From: Thermococcus henrietii
GTDB lineage: Archaea > Methanobacteriota_B > Thermococci > Thermococcales > Thermococcaceae
DNA: 64,000 bases
Direction: 5' to 3'
Assembly: GCF_900198835.1 (NCBI RefSeq)
Contig: NZ_LT900021.1
Span: forward strand, 558,001-622,000
Program-made: the position numbers and the translations under genes
Shown: one piece after another, positions 33,622 to 42,875 of the stretch
How positions within the stretch are numbered: position 1 is the stretch's first letter
Layout: each line of letters begins with the position of its first letter
Notes under the pieces: generated by a model
What the model saw: only the letters and a program-made list of their open reading frames with translations
The model's database searches: none
What the model was told of the DNA's origin: nothing

Positions 33622-33711
33622 ATGAGCGGCACCACCACCCGCCTCGGTCTCAATGGTGCCCTTCCCCTTCTTCTCATTGCCATAGACATTATTCTCATCA
33701 TTATTCTCTGA
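33622..33711 (+). CDS. Candidate ilv leader peptide 1 (29 codons, Leu/Ile-rich)
   Basis: A 29-residue frame, ATG to TGA. It starts MSGTTTRLGLNGALPLLL and ends AIDIILIIIL. It has 8 Leu and 7 Ile codons, 15 of 29, with the last seven residues all Ile or Leu. No other gene overlaps it. It follows the promoter at 33577 directly and is followed by a T7 tract with a weak hairpin and then a strong ribosome binding site. Composition and position match bacterial ilv leader peptides that sense charged branched-chain tRNA. A second peptide of the same length and ending lies at 34158. Alternatively it is a one-helix membrane peptide. Translation is not proven. Confidence 0.6.
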   Translation: MSGTTTRLGLNGALPLLLIAIDIILIIIL

Positions 33712-33714
33712 AGT

Positions 33715-33735
33715 GGCGGCTCTTTTTTTGTCGCC
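33715..33735 (+). terminator. Potential attenuator: weak hairpin holding a T7 tract
   Basis: GGCG (33715-33718) can pair with CGCC (33732-33735), enclosing a loop with seven T (33723-33729). It begins four bases after the stop codon of leader peptide 1. In archaea a run of T alone can cause transcription to end, so this is a candidate conditional terminator whose use would depend on ribosome position. An alternative pairing GCGG/CCGC exists one base over. Confidence 0.45.
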
Positions 33736-33760
33736 CGCAAAAGTCCTGGAGGTGTTCTCC

Positions 33761-34153
33761 ATGAAGCCCTTTGGTGGTTTCGGTTGGGATGGGTCCGTCT
33801 GGAACGCCCTTGAAAACTCCCCCGGCTGGCTGACCGTTGTTCTCAGAACGCCAGTTGGGCCAAGAGAAGTTGAGAGTTTCGTGGAGGAAGAGCTCAGGAG
33901 GCACGGCTGGAGCGTGGACTTCAAGGCCAACTGGTGGGCGTTTGGCTACGGCGTCGCCCTGTTCGAGACCTTCAGGCACGGCAAGAGGAGGAGTGTCGTC
34001 GTCAAGTGGGTCTCCGGTGGAAGGGACGAGGTGCTGAAGGTCGAGCCCCTCGACGAGGAAACTGGCCGGTGCGAGCTCTTCTCGATGGTCGAGATGGTGA
34101 GCGACGGCCTGATGAACGACCCAGTGCTTAGGAACATGATGGGGAGGTACTGA
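33761..34153 (+). CDS. Orphan family protein in the ilv leader region
   Basis: 130 residues, soluble. Paralogue of the protein at 28958: GWLTVVLRTPVGP, HGWSVDFKANWWAFGYG, VLKVEPLDEETGRCELFSMVEMVSDGLMNDPV and a final YXY-like GRY. No catalytic motif seen, but conserved Trp pairs and charged positions suggest a ligand- or protein-binding fold. ATG 33761 is set by GGAGGTGTTCTCC. It sits between the two leader peptides and 140 bases before ilvB, so it is a candidate regulator of the operon (inference); the paralogue sits behind a lipid gene. Confidence 0.75.
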   Translation: MKPFGGFGWDGSVWNALENSPGWLTVVLRTPVGPREVESFVEEELRRHGWSVDFKANWWAFGYGVALFETFRHGKRRSVVVKWVSGGRDEVLKVEPLDEETGRCELFSMVEMVSDGLMNDPVLRNMMGRY

Positions 34154-34157
34154 CTCA

Positions 34158-34247
34158 ATGACGCCCCGCCGTACCAACCTTTCGATTTCCTGCCTTCTTC
34201 TCGGGGTCTCTGCTATAGCCGTCATTATTGGGATTATTATTCTCTGA
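34158..34247 (+). CDS. Candidate ilv leader peptide 2 (29 codons, Ile/Leu/Val-rich)
   Basis: 29 residues from ATG to TGA. It starts MTPRRTNLSISCLLLGVS and ends AIAVIIGIIIL. It has 7 Ile, 5 Leu and 2 Val codons. GGGGAGGT lies nine bases before the ATG, at the end of the 130-residue gene, so translation is plausible and coupled. It aligns with leader 1 from the AI near residue 20 to the shared IIIL-stop, and the nucleotide ends are also alike (ATTATTCTCTGAA in both). A GC hairpin follows three bases after its stop, then the ilvB ribosome binding site. Confidence 0.6.
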   Translation: MTPRRTNLSISCLLLGVSAIAVIIGIIIL

Positions 34248-34250
34248 AAA

Positions 34251-34265
34251 CCCGGCCAAGCCGGG
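34251..34265 (+). promoter_or_regulatory. GC hairpin between leader 2 and ilvB
   Basis: CCCGGC-CAA-GCCGGG, a perfect six-base stem with a three-base loop, three bases after the leader 2 stop and five bases before GGAGGTG. A ribosome stopping at the end of leader 2 would cover it, and a stalled one further upstream would not. It could gate translation or transcription into ilvB. Confidence 0.55.
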
Positions 34266-34293
34266 AAACGGAGGTGTTTCTGCGGTGGTCTCT

Positions 34294-35979
34294 ATGCGCG
34301 GTGCAAAGGCCCTCGTGAGGGCTCTGGAAAGGGAGGGTGTGAGGAACACCTTCGGCATAATCGGGGGAAGCATAATGCCAGTCTTCGACGAGTTCCTTGA
34401 CAGCGGACTAAGGCACATAACGATGCGCCACGAGCAGGGGGCGGCGCACGCGGCGGACGGCTACGCGAGGGTTTCCGGCAGGCCCGGTGTCGCCATAACG
34501 ACTTCCGGGCCCGGCGCGACCAACCTCGTGACCGGAATAGCGACGGCCTACATGGACTCCTCCCCGATAGTTGCCATAACCGGGCAGGTGCCGACGTACA
34601 TGGTGGGCAAGATGGCCTTCCAGGAGACCGACATCATAGGCGTCACGAAGTCGATAACCAAGTGGAACTACCAGATACGGAAGCCGGATGAGGTTCCCAG
34701 GGCCGTTAAGATGGCCTTCAGGATAGCGACTCTGCCGAGGACGGGGCCGGTTCTGCTGGACTTCCCCAAGGACGCCCAGACCGGTGAGGCGGAGATGGAC
34801 TTTGACGTTGACGTTGAGCAGCTCATCACTCCCTTCCGCCCACCGAAGCTCGATGCCTGTCCTGAGGAGGTTAAGAAGGCCGTCGACATGATCCTCTCCG
34901 CTGAGAGACCGGTCTTCATAGTCGGCGGAGGTGTCGTTGCCAGCGGTGCCGGCGATGAGGTTCTCGCGATAGCGGAGTACCTGCTTATTCCAATAATGGC
35001 GACGTTCATGGGCAAGGGTGCTGTTCCGGAGAACCACCCGCTCTACGTCGGCAACCTGGGGATGCACGGTAAGGTTGCCGCCAACAAGCTTCTGCCCGAG
35101 ACGGATCTCATAATAGCGGTTGGAATGCGCTGGAGCGACAGGACGGTGAGCGAGTTCGAGAACTTTGCGCCCGAGGCCAAGATAATCCACATCGACATAG
35201 ACCCGAAGGAGGTTGGAAAGAACGTCAAGGTTGACCTCGGGATAATCGGTGATGCGAAGCGGGTTCTGGCTTCAATAAGGCGTGAGATAATGAGACGCGT
35301 TCAGAAAAGAGAGGACTGGCCGTGGCTTAGGAAGGTCAGGGAGTTCAAGGAGCGCTACCGGGAGGAGATCCCGGAGATCGATGGAAACTACCTCAGGCCC
35401 CCGGAGATACTGAGGGAGCTCAGGAAGCTCCTGCCAGCTGATGCGATAGTTGCAACCGAGGTCGGCCAGAACCAGATGTGGGTTGCCCTCTACTTCCCGA
35501 TACTGAAGCCCCGGACGTTCGTTACGTCGGGCGGGCTGGGAACGATGGGCTTCGGCTTCCCGGCGGCTATAGGGGCCAAGGTCGCGAAGCCCGACAGGGT
35601 GGTCATCGACATAGCCGGCGACGGGAGCTTCATGATGTCCGAGAGGGAACTGGCCACGGCCGTGAGCGAGAAGATACCCGTGATAGTTCTCATCCTCAAC
35701 AACTCCTCCCTCGGCATGGTGGCCCAGTGGCAGAGGATGTTCTTCAGGAGGCGCTACGTCGGGACGTACATACGGAACCCTGACTTCGACAAACTGGCAA
35801 GGGTCTACGGGGCCAACGGCTTCCGCGCCGAGACGATGGACGAGCTGATCAAAGCCGTGAGGGAGGGCATGAGCTCGGACGTCCCGACTGTGATCGACGT
35901 TCCTATCCACCCGGAGGACGACGTTCTGCCGATGGTTCCGCCGGGGGAGCACATAACGAAGGTCGTAACGAGGTATTGA
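34294..35979 (+). CDS. ilvB: Acetolactate/acetohydroxyacid synthase catalytic subunit
   Basis: 561 residues. Thiamine-diphosphate enzyme that condenses pyruvate with pyruvate or 2-oxobutyrate, the first common step to Val, Leu and Ile. [23 protein letters not shown] holds the catalytic Glu; [14 protein letters not shown] follows. The ThDP/Mg motif is [18 protein letters not shown] and LNNSSLGMV. Start is uncertain: ATG 34294 behind GGTGGTCTCT, or GTG 34285 with GGAGGTG at ideal distance. No regulatory small subunit (ilvN/ilvH) is found in the operon. First enzyme gene behind the leader region. Confidence 0.93.
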   Translation: MRGAKALVRALEREGVRNTFGIIGGSIMPVFDEFLDSGLRHITMRHEQGAAHAADGYARVSGRPGVAITTSGPGATNLVTGIATAYMDSSPIVAITGQVPTYMVGKMAFQETDIIGVTKSITKWNYQIRKPDEVPRAVKMAFRIATLPRTGPVLLDFPKDAQTGEAEMDFDVDVEQLITPFRPPKLDACPEEVKKAVDMILSAERPVFIVGGGVVASGAGDEVLAIAEYLLIPIMATFMGKGAVPENHPLYVGNLGMHGKVAANKLLPETDLIIAVGMRWSDRTVSEFENFAPEAKIIHIDIDPKEVGKNVKVDLGIIGDAKRVLASIRREIMRRVQKREDWPWLRKVREFKERYREEIPEIDGNYLRPPEILRELRKLLPADAIVATEVGQNQMWVALYFPILKPRTFVTSGGLGTMGFGFPAAIGAKVAKPDRVVIDIAGDGSFMMSERELATAVSEKIPVIVLILNNSSLGMVAQWQRMFFRRRYVGTYIRNPDFDKLARVYGANGFRAETMDELIKAVREGMSSDVPTVIDVPIHPEDDVLPMVPPGEHITKVVTRY

Positions 35980-35989
35980 GGTGGTGAAA

Positions 35990-36979
35990 ATGGTGAAGGT
36001 GTACTACGACGATGAGGTAAGCATGGACGTTTTGAAGGACAAGACGGTTGCCGTCATAGGCTACGGCAACCAGGGAGAGGCGCAGGCGAAGAACATGAGG
36101 GATTCGGGGGTGCACGTGATCCTCGGCCTCAGGCCGAACGGGAGCTCGTGGAAGAGGGCCGAAAAGGACGGCTTCGAGGTCTATCCCATAGAGGAGGCCG
36201 TCAAGAAGGCCGACGTCGTGCACATTCTCATCCCGGATCTGGTTCAGCCCGAAGTTTACAGAAAGCAGATAGAGCCGTACCTCAGGGAGGGACAGGCCCT
36301 CGGGTTCTCACACGGCTTCAACATCCACTTCAAGCAGATAGTCCCGCCCGAGTACGTTGACGTCGTGATGGTGGCTCCCAAGAGCCCCGGGAGGCGCGTC
36401 AGAGAGGTCTACCTGGAGGGCTTCGGCGTTCCGTCCCTCATAGCGGTCTACCAGGACTACACGGGAAAGGCCAAAGAGCTGGCCCTCGCGATGGCCAAGG
36501 CCATAGGCTCGACTAGGGCGGGCGTCATAGAGACGACCTTCAAGGACGAGACCGAGAGCGACCTCATCGGGGAGCAGCTCGTCCTCGTCGGCGGCCTAAT
36601 CGAGCTCATCAAGAAGGGCTTTGAGGTCCTTGTGGAGCTCGGCTACCCGCCGGAGCTGGCCTACTTCGAGGCCTGCAACGAGGCGAAGCTCATAATGGAT
36701 CTCATCTACGAGAAGGGCTTCACGGGAATGCTGAGGGCCGTCTCCGACACGGCGAAGTACGGCGGGCTGACGGTCGGCCCGAAGGTGATAGACGAGCACG
36801 TCAAGGAGAACATGAGGCGCTACGCCGAGAGGGTCAGGAGCGGCGAATTCGCAAGGGAGTGGATAGCCAAGGCGGACAACGCCCGGGAGGTCCTTGCGGA
36901 GCTGATGAAGCCGATTGAGGAGCACGAGATTGAGAGGGTCGGACGGTTCATAAGGAAGATGTCGGGCCTCGAGCCCTGA
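35990..36979 (+). CDS. ilvC: Ketol-acid reductoisomerase
   Basis: 329 residues. NAD(P)H site [21 protein letters not shown] near residue 17 and [18 protein letters not shown] (cofactor-specificity loop). The metal-binding knotted domain has [17 protein letters not shown] and [14 protein letters not shown]. Converts acetolactate or acetohydroxybutyrate to the dihydroxy acid. Short class I form. ATG 35990 follows GAGGTGGTGAAA, ten bases after ilvB. Confidence 0.95.
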   Translation: MVKVYYDDEVSMDVLKDKTVAVIGYGNQGEAQAKNMRDSGVHVILGLRPNGSSWKRAEKDGFEVYPIEEAVKKADVVHILIPDLVQPEVYRKQIEPYLREGQALGFSHGFNIHFKQIVPPEYVDVVMVAPKSPGRRVREVYLEGFGVPSLIAVYQDYTGKAKELALAMAKAIGSTRAGVIETTFKDETESDLIGEQLVLVGGLIELIKKGFEVLVELGYPPELAYFEACNEAKLIMDLIYEKGFTGMLRAVSDTAKYGGLTVGPKVIDEHVKENMRRYAERVRSGEFAREWIAKADNAREVLAELMKPIEEHEIERVGRFIRKMSGLEP

Positions 36980-37002
36980 CTTCCTTTTTTGGAGGTGGGG
37001 CA

Positions 37003-38475
37003 ATGAAGGTGGACGTTTTCGACACGACGCTCAGGGACGGCGAGCAGACGCCGGGCGTGAGTTTGACCGTTGAGGAGAAGGTGGAGATAGCGAAGCAGCT
37101 CGCGAGGCTCAACGTCGATGTAATCGAGGCCGGCTTTCCGGTCGCGTCGCCGGGAGAGTTCGAGGCCGTCAGGAGGATAGCGGAGACCGTCACAGGCCCC
37201 GTCATAGCGGCCCTCGCGCGGGCCGTTGAGGGCGACATACGGAAGGCCGGCGAGGCACTCTCAAACGCGGAGCGCTCGAGGATTCACACCTTCATAGCGA
37301 CCTCCCCGGTTCACATGAAGTACAAGCTCCGCAAGAGCCCGGAGGAGGTTAAGAAACTGGCCGTTAAAGCCGTGGAGCTGGCCTCCCAGCTCGCCGACGA
37401 GGTGGAGTTCTCGGCCGAAGACGCGACGAGGAGCGACCCGGACTTCCTCGTGGAGGTTTACGAGGCCGTCATAGATGCCGGTGCGACGGTGATAAACGTC
37501 CCCGACACGGTCGGCTACACCACCCCCGAGGAGTTCTACGGGCTGATAAAGCACCTCAAGAAGAACCTGAGCCTGAGGGGCGTCAAGATAAGCGTCCACT
37601 GCCACGACGACCTCGGTTTAGCGGTTGCAAACTCGCTCTCAGCGGTAAGGGCCGGGGCCGAGCAGGTGGAGGTGACCGTAAACGGGATAGGTGAGAGGGC
37701 CGGGAACGCCGCTCTGGAGGAGGTCGTGGTTGCCCTCGACACGAGGAGGGACTTTTACAAAGCGGAGACCGGGATAAACCTCTCCGAGATAGCGAGGACG
37801 AGCCGGCTCGTCGCCCACCTGACCGGGATAGAGGTGCCTCCGAACAAGGCGGTCGTCGGGGCCAACGCGTTCGCCCACGAGTCGGGAATCCATCAGGATG
37901 GCGTCCTCAAGGAGAGGACGACCTACGAGATAATAGACCCGAAGAGGCTCGGCTTCTCCGGCAGCAGGATAGTTTTGGGCAAGCACTCCGGCAGACACGC
38001 CTTCAGGGAGAAGCTGAGGGAGCTCGGCTACGAGCTGAGCGAGGAGGAGCTTGATCGGGCCTTCGCGAGGTTCAAGGAGATAGCCGACAGGAAGAAGAGC
38101 CTAACCGAGCTCGACATTGAGGCGCTGCTGTACGAGCTCGAGGAGCCAACGTACCGCGTCGAGATGGTGCACGTGACGGCCACCAAGGGCCTCTCAACGG
38201 CCGCTGTGAAGGTTCTCGACGGCGGGGAGCGGGTCGAGGTGTCACACTCCTTCAACGGGCCTGTCGATGCCCTCTTCTCGGCCATAAACCGCGTCCTTGG
38301 AATAGATGCCAGGCTCGTGGAGTACCGCGTTAGTTCGGTCGGCTCGGGGAGGGATGCGCTCGGGGAGGTCCTCGTCAGGGTCGAGAAGGACGGAAAGGTG
38401 CTCGTCGGGCGCGGCCTCAGCACGGACATCCTCGAGGCGAGCGCTCAGGCTTACCTCAACGCCGTAACGAGGTGA
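37003..38475 (+). CDS. leuA: 2-isopropylmalate synthase
   Basis: 490 residues. [16 protein letters not shown] near residue 6 and the metal-binding [15 protein letters not shown] near 200 define the aldolase-type barrel. The [18 protein letters not shown] motif and the C-terminal LeuA dimer domain with [20 protein letters not shown], which in the family binds leucine for feedback inhibition, are present. Condenses acetyl-CoA with 2-oxoisovalerate, the committed step to leucine. GGAGGTGGGGCA precedes the ATG. A T6 run lies in the 23-base gap after ilvC. Confidence 0.93.
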   Translation: MKVDVFDTTLRDGEQTPGVSLTVEEKVEIAKQLARLNVDVIEAGFPVASPGEFEAVRRIAETVTGPVIAALARAVEGDIRKAGEALSNAERSRIHTFIATSPVHMKYKLRKSPEEVKKLAVKAVELASQLADEVEFSAEDATRSDPDFLVEVYEAVIDAGATVINVPDTVGYTTPEEFYGLIKHLKKNLSLRGVKISVHCHDDLGLAVANSLSAVRAGAEQVEVTVNGIGERAGNAALEEVVVALDTRRDFYKAETGINLSEIARTSRLVAHLTGIEVPPNKAVVGANAFAHESGIHQDGVLKERTTYEIIDPKRLGFSGSRIVLGKHSGRHAFREKLRELGYELSEEELDRAFARFKEIADRKKSLTELDIEALLYELEEPTYRVEMVHVTATKGLSTAAVKVLDGGERVEVSHSFNGPVDALFSAINRVLGIDARLVEYRVSSVGSGRDALGEVLVRVEKDGKVLVGRGLSTDILEASAQAYLNAVTR

Positions 38476-38480
38476 TGCGA

Positions 38481-39749
38481 ATGGGAATGACTATGGCTGA
38501 AAAGATACTCGCCAAGCACGCCGGAAGGGAGGAGGTAAAGCCCGGGGAAATTGTCATGGCGAAGCTCGACTTCATGCTCGGGAACGACGTGACGGCGCCG
38601 CTCGCCATAAAGAAGTTCAGGGAGCTCTCCGACAGGGTCTTCGACCCGGAGAGGATAGCGATAGTGCTCGACCACTTCACCCCGAACAAGGACATAAAGG
38701 CCGCGGAGCAGTGCAAGTTCTCCCGTGAGTTCGCCAGGGAGCAGGGGATAAAGTGGTTCTTCGAGGGGGGAAACGTCGGCGTCGAGCACTGCCTCCTGCC
38801 GGAGCTCGGCCTCGTCCTCCCAGGGGAGCTGATAATCGGCGCCGATTCTCACACCTGCACCTACGGGGCGCTGGGCGCCTTCGCCACGGGAGTGGGGAGC
38901 ACGGATCTGGCGGTTGCGATGGCCACCGGCGAGGCGTGGTTCCGCGTACCGGAGACGGTTAAGTTCGTCTACACGGGCGAGCCCGGCCGGTGGATCACGG
39001 GGAAGGACCTGATCCTCCACACGATAGGAGACATAGGTGTGAACGGGGCGCTCTACAAGGCCATGGAGTTCAGCGGAGAGGTCATCGAGGGGCTCTCCGT
39101 GGAGGGGAGGATGACGATGGCAAACATGGCGATTGAGGCCGGGGCGAAGACCGGCCTGATAGAGCCCGACAAAAAGACGCTCGACTACGTGAAGGAGCGC
39201 GCCCAGAGGGACTTCGAGCCGGTGAAGGGCGACGAGGACGCGAAGTACGCGAAGGTCATAGAGTACGACGTCACGGAGCTTGAGCCGCTGGCGGCATTTC
39301 CCCACCTGCCCGAGAACACCGTGCCGGTCAGCAGGGCCTCAAAGATGAACATCAAAATCGACCAGGTCTTCATAGGCTCGTGCACGAACGGCCGCTACGA
39401 GGATTTGAAGATGGCGGCTGAGGTCCTCGAGGGGCAGAGGGTGGCCGAGTGGGTCAGGCTCATCGTGATTCCGTGCTCGAGGAGCGTCTACCTCAGAGCG
39501 ATGAAGGAGGGCCTCCTCGAGGTCTTCCACGAGGCCGGGGCTGTAATAGGGCCGCCGACCTGCGGGCCGTGCCTCGGCGGCCACATGGGGATCCTTGCGA
39601 GCGGGGAGAGGGCAGTCTCGACCTCCAACAGGAACTTCGTCGGCAGGATGGGGCACCCGGAGAGCGAGGTTTACCTGGCCAACCCCTACGTTGCCGCTGC
39701 CTCTGCCGTTCTCGGAAGGATAGCCTCTCCCGAGGAGGTGGTAAAATGA
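38481..39749 (+). CDS. leuC: Isopropylmalate/citramalate isomerase large subunit
   Basis: 422 residues of the aconitase family. 4Fe-4S ligands in [12 protein letters not shown] near residue 298 and [13 protein letters not shown] near 358. The barrel end [12 protein letters not shown] is also conserved. Works with LeuD to isomerise isopropylmalate, and citramalate in the CimA branch. ATG 38481 has GAGGTGATGCGA before it and overlaps nothing but the leader bases after leuA; earlier ATG 38475 is possible. Confidence 0.94.
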   Translation: MGMTMAEKILAKHAGREEVKPGEIVMAKLDFMLGNDVTAPLAIKKFRELSDRVFDPERIAIVLDHFTPNKDIKAAEQCKFSREFAREQGIKWFFEGGNVGVEHCLLPELGLVLPGELIIGADSHTCTYGALGAFATGVGSTDLAVAMATGEAWFRVPETVKFVYTGEPGRWITGKDLILHTIGDIGVNGALYKAMEFSGEVIEGLSVEGRMTMANMAIEAGAKTGLIEPDKKTLDYVKERAQRDFEPVKGDEDAKYAKVIEYDVTELEPLAAFPHLPENTVPVSRASKMNIKIDQVFIGSCTNGRYEDLKMAAEVLEGQRVAEWVRLIVIPCSRSVYLRAMKEGLLEVFHEAGAVIGPPTCGPCLGGHMGILASGERAVSTSNRNFVGRMGHPESEVYLANPYVAAASAVLGRIASPEEVVK

Positions 39750-40240
39750 AGGTTCGCGGGAGGGCGTGGAAGTACGGCGACCACGTCGACACGGACGTCA
39801 TAATCCCTGCGCGCTACCTCAACACGTCCGAGCCGGCCGAGCTGGCGAAGCACGTTCTCGAGGACCTCGACCCCGAGTTCAGGTTCAGGATGAAGCCGGG
39901 GGACATGATAGTTGCCGGGGAGAACTTCGGCTCCGGGAGCTCGAGGGAGCACGCCCCGCTCGCCATAAAGGCGGCTGGTGTTTCCTGCGTGATAGCGAAG
40001 AGCTTCGCGCGCATCTTCTACCGCAACGCCATCAACATCGGCCTGCCGATACTCGAGGCGCCCGAGGCAGTTGATGCGATAGAGACCGGCGACGAGCTCG
40101 AGGTGGACTTCTCGACCGGCGAGATAAGGAACCTGACGAAGAACGAGGTCTACCGCGCGAACCCGTTCCCGGACTTCGTGATGGAGATAATAAGCGCGGG
40201 CGGCCTCGTGGAGTACACGAAGAGGAGGCTTGCGAAATGA
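39746..40240 (+). CDS. leuD: Isopropylmalate/citramalate isomerase small subunit
   Basis: 164 residues. [17 protein letters not shown] near residue 15 and [28 protein letters not shown] near 52 are the substrate-binding swivelling-domain motifs. ATG 39746 overlaps the leuC stop (ATGA) with GAGGAGGTGGTAAA upstream. An open frame continues further upstream inside leuC but is not used. Confidence 0.95.
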   Translation: MKVRGRAWKYGDHVDTDVIIPARYLNTSEPAELAKHVLEDLDPEFRFRMKPGDMIVAGENFGSGSSREHAPLAIKAAGVSCVIAKSFARIFYRNAINIGLPILEAPEAVDAIETGDELEVDFSTGEIRNLTKNEVYRANPFPDFVMEIISAGGLVEYTKRRLAK

Positions 40241-41283
40241 GGATAGCGGTCGTTCCGGGCGACGGGATTGGAAAGGAGGTTGTCGCGGAGGGCCTCAAGG
40301 TCCTCGGGAAGGTCGAGGAGCTGTTCAACGTGTCGTTTGACTTCGAGGAGTTTCCCTTCGGCGCCGAGCACTACCTCAAAACCGGCGAGACGCTCCCGGA
40401 CTGGGCGGTCGAGGAGCTCGGCAGGTTCGATGCCATCTACTTCGGCGCGATAGGCGACCCCCGCGTCAAACCCGGCGTCCTCGAGCACGGAATACTCCTG
40501 AGGCTCCGCTTCTCCCTCGACCTCTACGTGAACCTCAGGCCCGTGAAGCTCTACCACCCGAGGCTGACGCCGCTGAAGGGGAAGGAGAGGATAGACATGG
40601 TCTTCGTCAGGGAGAACACCGAGGGCCTCTACGCCGGCTCCGGCGGCTTCCTCAGGAAGGGGACGCCGAACGAAGTTGCCGTGCAGGAGATGATAAACAC
40701 GCGCCACGGCGTCGAGAGGGCGATAAGGTTCGCCTTCGAGTACGCGGTGAAGACGGGCCGGAAGAAGGTCACGCTCGTGGACAAGGCCAACGTCCTCACG
40801 TACGCCCACGACCTCTGGGAGAGGGTCTTTGCGGAGGTCTCGAGGGAGTACGCTGACATCGAGACCGATCACTACTACGTCGATGCCATGGCGATGAAGA
40901 TGGTCCGCTCCCCGGAGGTCTTTGAGGTAGTCGTCACACCAAACATGTTCGGGGACATCCTGACGGACCTCGGTGCGGAGATAGTCGGCGGACTCGGACT
41001 GGCCGCCTCGGCCAACGTCAACCCAGAGGGGACGGGAATGTTCGAGCCGGTTCATGGCTCGGCTCCCGACATAGCCGGGAAGGGGATAGCCAACCCGCTC
41101 GCGGCGATCCTAACGGCATCGCTGATGCTCGAGCACCTCGGCCTGGGGGATGCCGCGAACGCAGTAGAGAAGGCCGTTGAGAAAGTCATAGCGGAGAACA
41201 GGGTAACGCCGGACCTCGGTGGAAACCTGAGCACCTCCCAGGTGGGTGATGCCGTCGTGGAGGCCCTCGAGGTGGTTGTATGA
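40237..41283 (+). CDS. leuB: 3-isopropylmalate dehydrogenase
   Basis: 348 residues. [18 protein letters not shown] at the N-terminus, [13 protein letters not shown] near residue 128, [13 protein letters not shown] near 187 and [23 protein letters not shown] near 237 give the NAD-dependent isopropylmalate dehydrogenase signature; [23 protein letters not shown] confirms it. It probably also serves the 3-methylmalate step of the citramalate route. ATGA overlap with leuD. Confidence 0.95.
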   Translation: MRIAVVPGDGIGKEVVAEGLKVLGKVEELFNVSFDFEEFPFGAEHYLKTGETLPDWAVEELGRFDAIYFGAIGDPRVKPGVLEHGILLRLRFSLDLYVNLRPVKLYHPRLTPLKGKERIDMVFVRENTEGLYAGSGGFLRKGTPNEVAVQEMINTRHGVERAIRFAFEYAVKTGRKKVTLVDKANVLTYAHDLWERVFAEVSREYADIETDHYYVDAMAMKMVRSPEVFEVVVTPNMFGDILTDLGAEIVGGLGLAASANVNPEGTGMFEPVHGSAPDIAGKGIANPLAAILTASLMLEHLGLGDAANAVEKAVEKVIAENRVTPDLGGNLSTSQVGDAVVEALEVVV

Positions 41284-42875
41284 GGGTTGAGCTCTACGAC
41301 ACGACGCTGAGGGACGGCTCTCAGATGGAGGGAATAAGCTTCTCGCTGGAGGACAAGCTCAGGATAACGGAGAAGCTCGACGAGTTCGGGATCCACTACA
41401 TAGAGGGCGGCTGGCCCGGCTCGAACCCGAAGGACATCGAGTACTTCCGGGCCGTTGGAGATTTGAGCCTTGAGAACGCGAGGATAGCGGCATTTGGAAG
41501 CACGAGGCGGCCGAGGCTCAGGCCAGAGGACGATCTGAACCTCAACGCCCTCGTCGACTCCGGGGCAGAGATTGCGACGATATTCGGCAAGAGCTGGGAC
41601 CTGCACGTCAGGGACGCCCTGAGGACGACCCTCGAGAACAACCTCGAGATGATAGCGGACTCAATCGAGTACCTCCGGGAGCACGGCATGCGCGTTTTCT
41701 ACGACGCGGAGCACTTCTTCGACGGCCTCAGGGCCAACGAGGAGTACGCACTGGCGACGGTGAAAGCTGCGGACGAGGCGGGGGCCGAGAGAATCATCCT
41801 GGCTGATACCAACGGCGGCTCGCTCCCCTCGTGGATAAGGCACGGCTTTGAGCTCGTTAAGGAGGTGGTGAAGGCCCCCCTCGGCATACACGCCCACAAC
41901 GACTCGGAGCTCGCCGTCGCGAACTCGCTCACCGCCTTCGAGGCCGGGGCCGTTCAGATACAGGGGACGGTAAACGGCATGGGGGAGCGCTGTGGCAACG
42001 CGAACCTCGTCTCGATAATCCCTGCCCTCGAGCTCAAGTACGGCGTCGAGGCCGTTGGAGAGGAGAGGCTGAGGAGGCTGAAGGAACTGGCCCACTTCGT
42101 CGCCGAGCTGGCGAACATGGAGATCCCGAGGAACCAGCCCTACGTCGGGGAGAGCGCCTTCGCCCACAAGGGCGGCGTCCACGTTTCAGCTGTGCTTAAG
42201 AACCCCGAGACGTACGAGCACATAAACCCCGAGCTAGTCGGCAACAGGAGGAAGGTTGTCGTTTCGGAGCTCTCCGGGAGGAGCAACCTCATCTACAAGG
42301 CCAGGGAGCTCGGCATTGAGCTCGACGAGAACGACCCAGCCCTCCCCGAGGTTGTCAGGCTTATAAAGGAGCTCGAGTTCAGGGGGTACCACTTCGAGGC
42401 GGCCGAGGCGTCCCTTGAGCTGCTGATAGAGAAGGTGCGCGGTAACTACAGGCCCTTCTTCGAGCTCGAGCGCGCGAGGATTATAACGGAGATACTCCCC
42501 GGGGGGAGCCCCATCTCCGAGGCAACCGTCGTGGTGAGGGTCGGGGACGAAAGGGTTCACACCGTTGCCGAGGGCAACGGTCCGGTAAACGCCTTAGACC
42601 TGGCCCTTAGGAGGGCCCTGACGGAGTTCTATCCCGAACTGAGGGAGATAGAGCTGGTTGACTACAAGGTCCGCGTCCTCGGGAGCGAGAAGGGCACGGC
42701 GGCGAAGGTCCGCGTCCTCATCCGCACCGGGGACGGAATGAAGAGCTGGGGAACGGTTGGAGCCTCGACGAACATAATCGAGGCGAGCCTGAAGGCGATA
42801 ACCGACGGCATGGAGTACTGGCTTATGAAGGAGTGTGATGGGAATGAGAAGCGATGTGGTAAAGCGGGGAGTTGA
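41280..42875 (+). CDS. cimA: (R)-citramalate synthase
   Basis: 531 residues. The same barrel family as LeuA ([54 protein letters not shown]), but with the citramalate-type insert [23 protein letters not shown] and [12 protein letters not shown]. Condenses pyruvate with acetyl-CoA, so isoleucine can be made from pyruvate without threonine. Start overlaps the leuB stop (ATGA). Its 3' end overlaps ilvD by about 30 bases. The split between LeuA and CimA roles is by motif, not assay. Confidence 0.88.
   Translation: MRVELYDTTLRDGSQMEGISFSLEDKLRITEKLDEFGIHYIEGGWPGSNPKDIEYFRAVGDLSLENARIAAFGSTRRPRLRPEDDLNLNALVDSGAEIATIFGKSWDLHVRDALRTTLENNLEMIADSIEYLREHGMRVFYDAEHFFDGLRANEEYALATVKAADEAGAERIILADTNGGSLPSWIRHGFELVKEVVKAPLGIHAHNDSELAVANSLTAFEAGAVQIQGTVNGMGERCGNANLVSIIPALELKYGVEAVGEERLRRLKELAHFVAELANMEIPRNQPYVGESAFAHKGGVHVSAVLKNPETYEHINPELVGNRRKVVVSELSGRSNLIYKARELGIELDENDPALPEVVRLIKELEFRGYHFEAAEASLELLIEKVRGNYRPFFELERARIITEILPGGSPISEATVVVRVGDERVHTVAEGNGPVNALDLALRRALTEFYPELREIELVDYKVRVLGSEKGTAAKVRVLIRTGDGMKSWGTVGASTNIIEASLKAITDGMEYWLMKECDGNEKRCGKAGS

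Noticed and set aside
33622-33711. Leader peptide 1 as a type I toxin-like membrane peptide
   Set aside because: Not excluded, but the position before ilvB, the equal length and ending of leader 2 and the branched-chain codon bias fit attenuation better.
36985-36990. T6 run between ilvC and leuA as a terminator
   Set aside because: It is followed at once by the leuA ribosome site within one continuous operon, with no hairpin; ordinary composition is enough.
39449-39745. Upstream extension of leuD inside leuC
   Set aside because: The family start is at 39746 with a strong ribosome site; the extension overlaps conserved leuC sequence.
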